Source: Actinospica sp035552695 | GTDB taxonomy: Bacteria; Actinomycetota; Actinomycetes; Streptomycetales; Catenulisporaceae | Reading direction: 5' to 3' | NCBI RefSeq assembly: GCF_035552695.1 | Contig: NZ_DASZKT010000083.1 | Span: 1 to 45,099 of the forward strand | DNA: 45,099 bases | In this document: positions 43,984 through 45,099 of the stretch, in pieces | Position numbering within the stretch: position 1 is the first letter of the stretch | Layout of the letters: each line of letters begins with the position of its first letter | Position numbers and translations under genes: made by a program | Notes under the pieces: generated by a model | Told to the model about the DNA's origin: nothing | The model's input: only the letters and a program-made list of their open reading frames with translations | Databases searched by the model: none

Positions 43984-45090
43984 GTGTTGGGACAGGCTCT
44001 GAACGGACGGCGCGTGACTCGGCGGCGCGGCCGGGTGGTGGTGGCGGTGACGACGGCCGCGGCCACGCTGCTGGCGGTCGGAGCGCTGGCGCTCGGCGGT
44101 TGCTCCTCCTCGGGCGGTTCGAGCTCGTCGAGTTCAACGTCGACCGCGAATACCGGCGGTGCGAACCTGCAGTCCAACTACGAGAACGTCATCGCGACGG
44201 TGATGCCCTCGGTCGTTTTGATCACGCTGCCCTCCTCACTCGGGTCCGGGATCATCCTCGACACCAAGGGCGACATCGTCACCAACAACCACGTCGTCGC
44301 CGGAGCGTCCGATTACAAGGTGACGCTGTCCACCTCGAGCCAGACCTACGACGCCAAGCTGGTCAACAGCTTCCCGCAGGGTGACCTCGCCGTGATCAAG
44401 CTGACCAACCCGCCGTCCGACCTCAAGCCGGCGGCCTTCGCCGACTCGTCCAAGGCGGTCGTAGGCCAGATCGTGCTGGCGATGGGCAATCCGATCGGGC
44501 TCTCCAGTTCGGCGACGGACGGGATCATCTCCGCCACCGGGCGCAGCGTCACCGAGCCGCAGAGCTCGGACACGCCCGCCGCCACGCTGACGGACATGAT
44601 CCAGACCTCTGCGTCGATCAACTCGGGCAACAGCGGCGGCGCGCTCGTCGACCTGTCCGGGGCGGTGGTCGGGATTCCGACGCTGACGGCCGTGGACCAG
44701 ACCCTCGGCGGTGCGCACCCGGGCATCGGGTTCGCCATCTCCTCGGACACCGCGAAGCGGATCGCCGACCAGATCATCGGTTCCGGGAAGGTTACCGACT
44801 CCGGACTCGCCTCGCTCGGCATCACCGGACGGTCGCTGATCGACGCCAACTCCAGGCCGGTCGGCGTCGGCGTGGTGGAAGTCACGTCCGGCGGCCCGGC
44901 GGCGAACGCCGGAATCGTCGCCGGCGACGTCATCACCTCGCTGAACAAGGTCGCCGTGACCTCGATGGACGCGCTGTCCGCCGAACTCGCGACACTGAAG
45001 CCCAGCCAGCAGGTGCCAGTCGCAATCACCAAGCCGGACGGCTCGAACAGCACCGTCACCGCCACCCTCGGCACCCTGCAAGCCTCCTGA
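43984..45090 (+). CDS. HtrA-like serine protease with PDZ domain, lipoprotein
   Basis: A trypsin-fold (S1C/HtrA/DegP-like) serine protease, about 368 residues from the start I prefer. Catalytic residues: His in VTNNHVVAG, Asp in QGDLAVIKL, Ser in NSGNSGGAL. One C-terminal PDZ domain starts near GVGVVEVTSGGPAANAGI. The N-terminus has a basic stretch, a hydrophobic segment and a lipobox ALGGC followed by a Ser-rich linker, so it is probably anchored at the membrane outside the cell for protein quality control. The start is uncertain: GTG 43984 is used, but the frame opens at GTG 43921, and neither has a strong ribosome site. Confidence 0.88.
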   Translation: MLGQALNGRRVTRRRGRVVVAVTTAAATLLAVGALALGGCSSSGGSSSSSSTSTANTGGANLQSNYENVIATVMPSVVLITLPSSLGSGIILDTKGDIVTNNHVVAGASDYKVTLSTSSQTYDAKLVNSFPQGDLAVIKLTNPPSDLKPAAFADSSKAVVGQIVLAMGNPIGLSSSATDGIISATGRSVTEPQSSDTPAATLTDMIQTSASINSGNSGGALVDLSGAVVGIPTLTAVDQTLGGAHPGIGFAISSDTAKRIADQIIGSGKVTDSGLASLGITGRSLIDANSRPVGVGVVEVTSGGPAANAGIVAGDVITSLNKVAVTSMDALSAELATLKPSQQVPVAITKPDGSNSTVTATLGTLQAS

Positions 45091-45099
45091 CCAGATCGA

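Overview
The window looks like chromosomal DNA from a very high-GC actinobacterium, probably near Streptomycetales/Catenulisporales. The lineage is an inference from GTG/TTG starts, a mycothiol-type (MDMPI) enzyme, an F420/LLM-type oxidoreductase, a SAM-IV riboswitch, a c-di-AMP-type leader before an NlpC/P60 hydrolase, and an actinobacterial TetR-type PaaR with its operators. No transposase, integrase, phage gene, CRISPR array, rRNA or tRNA was seen.

Layout. 1-936 (minus) is paaA, the first gene of a phenylacetyl-CoA epoxidase operon running off the left edge. 1.1-6.0 kb holds a DUF4232 lipoprotein, hisN-type phosphatase, DedA protein, DMT exporter, MDMPI-like protein and a small membrane protein whose tail overlaps its convergent neighbour. 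6.2-8.9 kb is a two-gene M16 peptidase pair ending in a clear terminator. 9.0-16.3 kb carries a small orphan protein, a tandem GNAT protein, a SAM-IV-controlled SufS-like enzyme, a ComB-like phosphatase, a receiver/glutaredoxin/thioredoxin-reductase fusion, a small membrane protein and an LLM oxidoreductase. 16.5-20.9 kb is a compact co-directional trio: MBL-Rieske protein, membrane protein with duplicated PLD-like modules, and a second MBL protein. 20.9-23.1 kb encodes E1-alpha/beta of a 2-oxoacid dehydrogenase. 23.4-25.6 kb is an LCP cell-wall ligase. 25.6-28.0 kb is divergent paaR/paaN. 28.3-37.9 kb is a LacI-controlled oligosaccharide (probably beta-glucoside) uptake operon with a GH3 glycosidase. 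37.9-39.6 kb has a DUF2087 regulator, a DUF2231-like membrane protein and a small unknown. 39.65-41.0 kb is a riboswitch-led NlpC/P60 hydrolase. 41.1-43.9 kb is lutABC for lactate oxidation, and the window ends with an HtrA-like lipoprotein protease.

How the genes work together. Three separated promoters, paaA, E1-alpha/beta and paaR-paaN, each carry a core matching ACCG-NN-CG-NN-CGGT, the published core of the TetR-type PaaR operator. This suggests one dispersed phenylacetate regulon that includes an E1 dehydrogenase able, in principle, to make phenylacetyl-CoA from phenylpyruvate. The sugar operon is built around a tandem LacI operator. Two riboswitch-like leaders add SAM and c-di-AMP control. 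The least understood locus is the MBL-Rieske / PLD-like / MBL trio.
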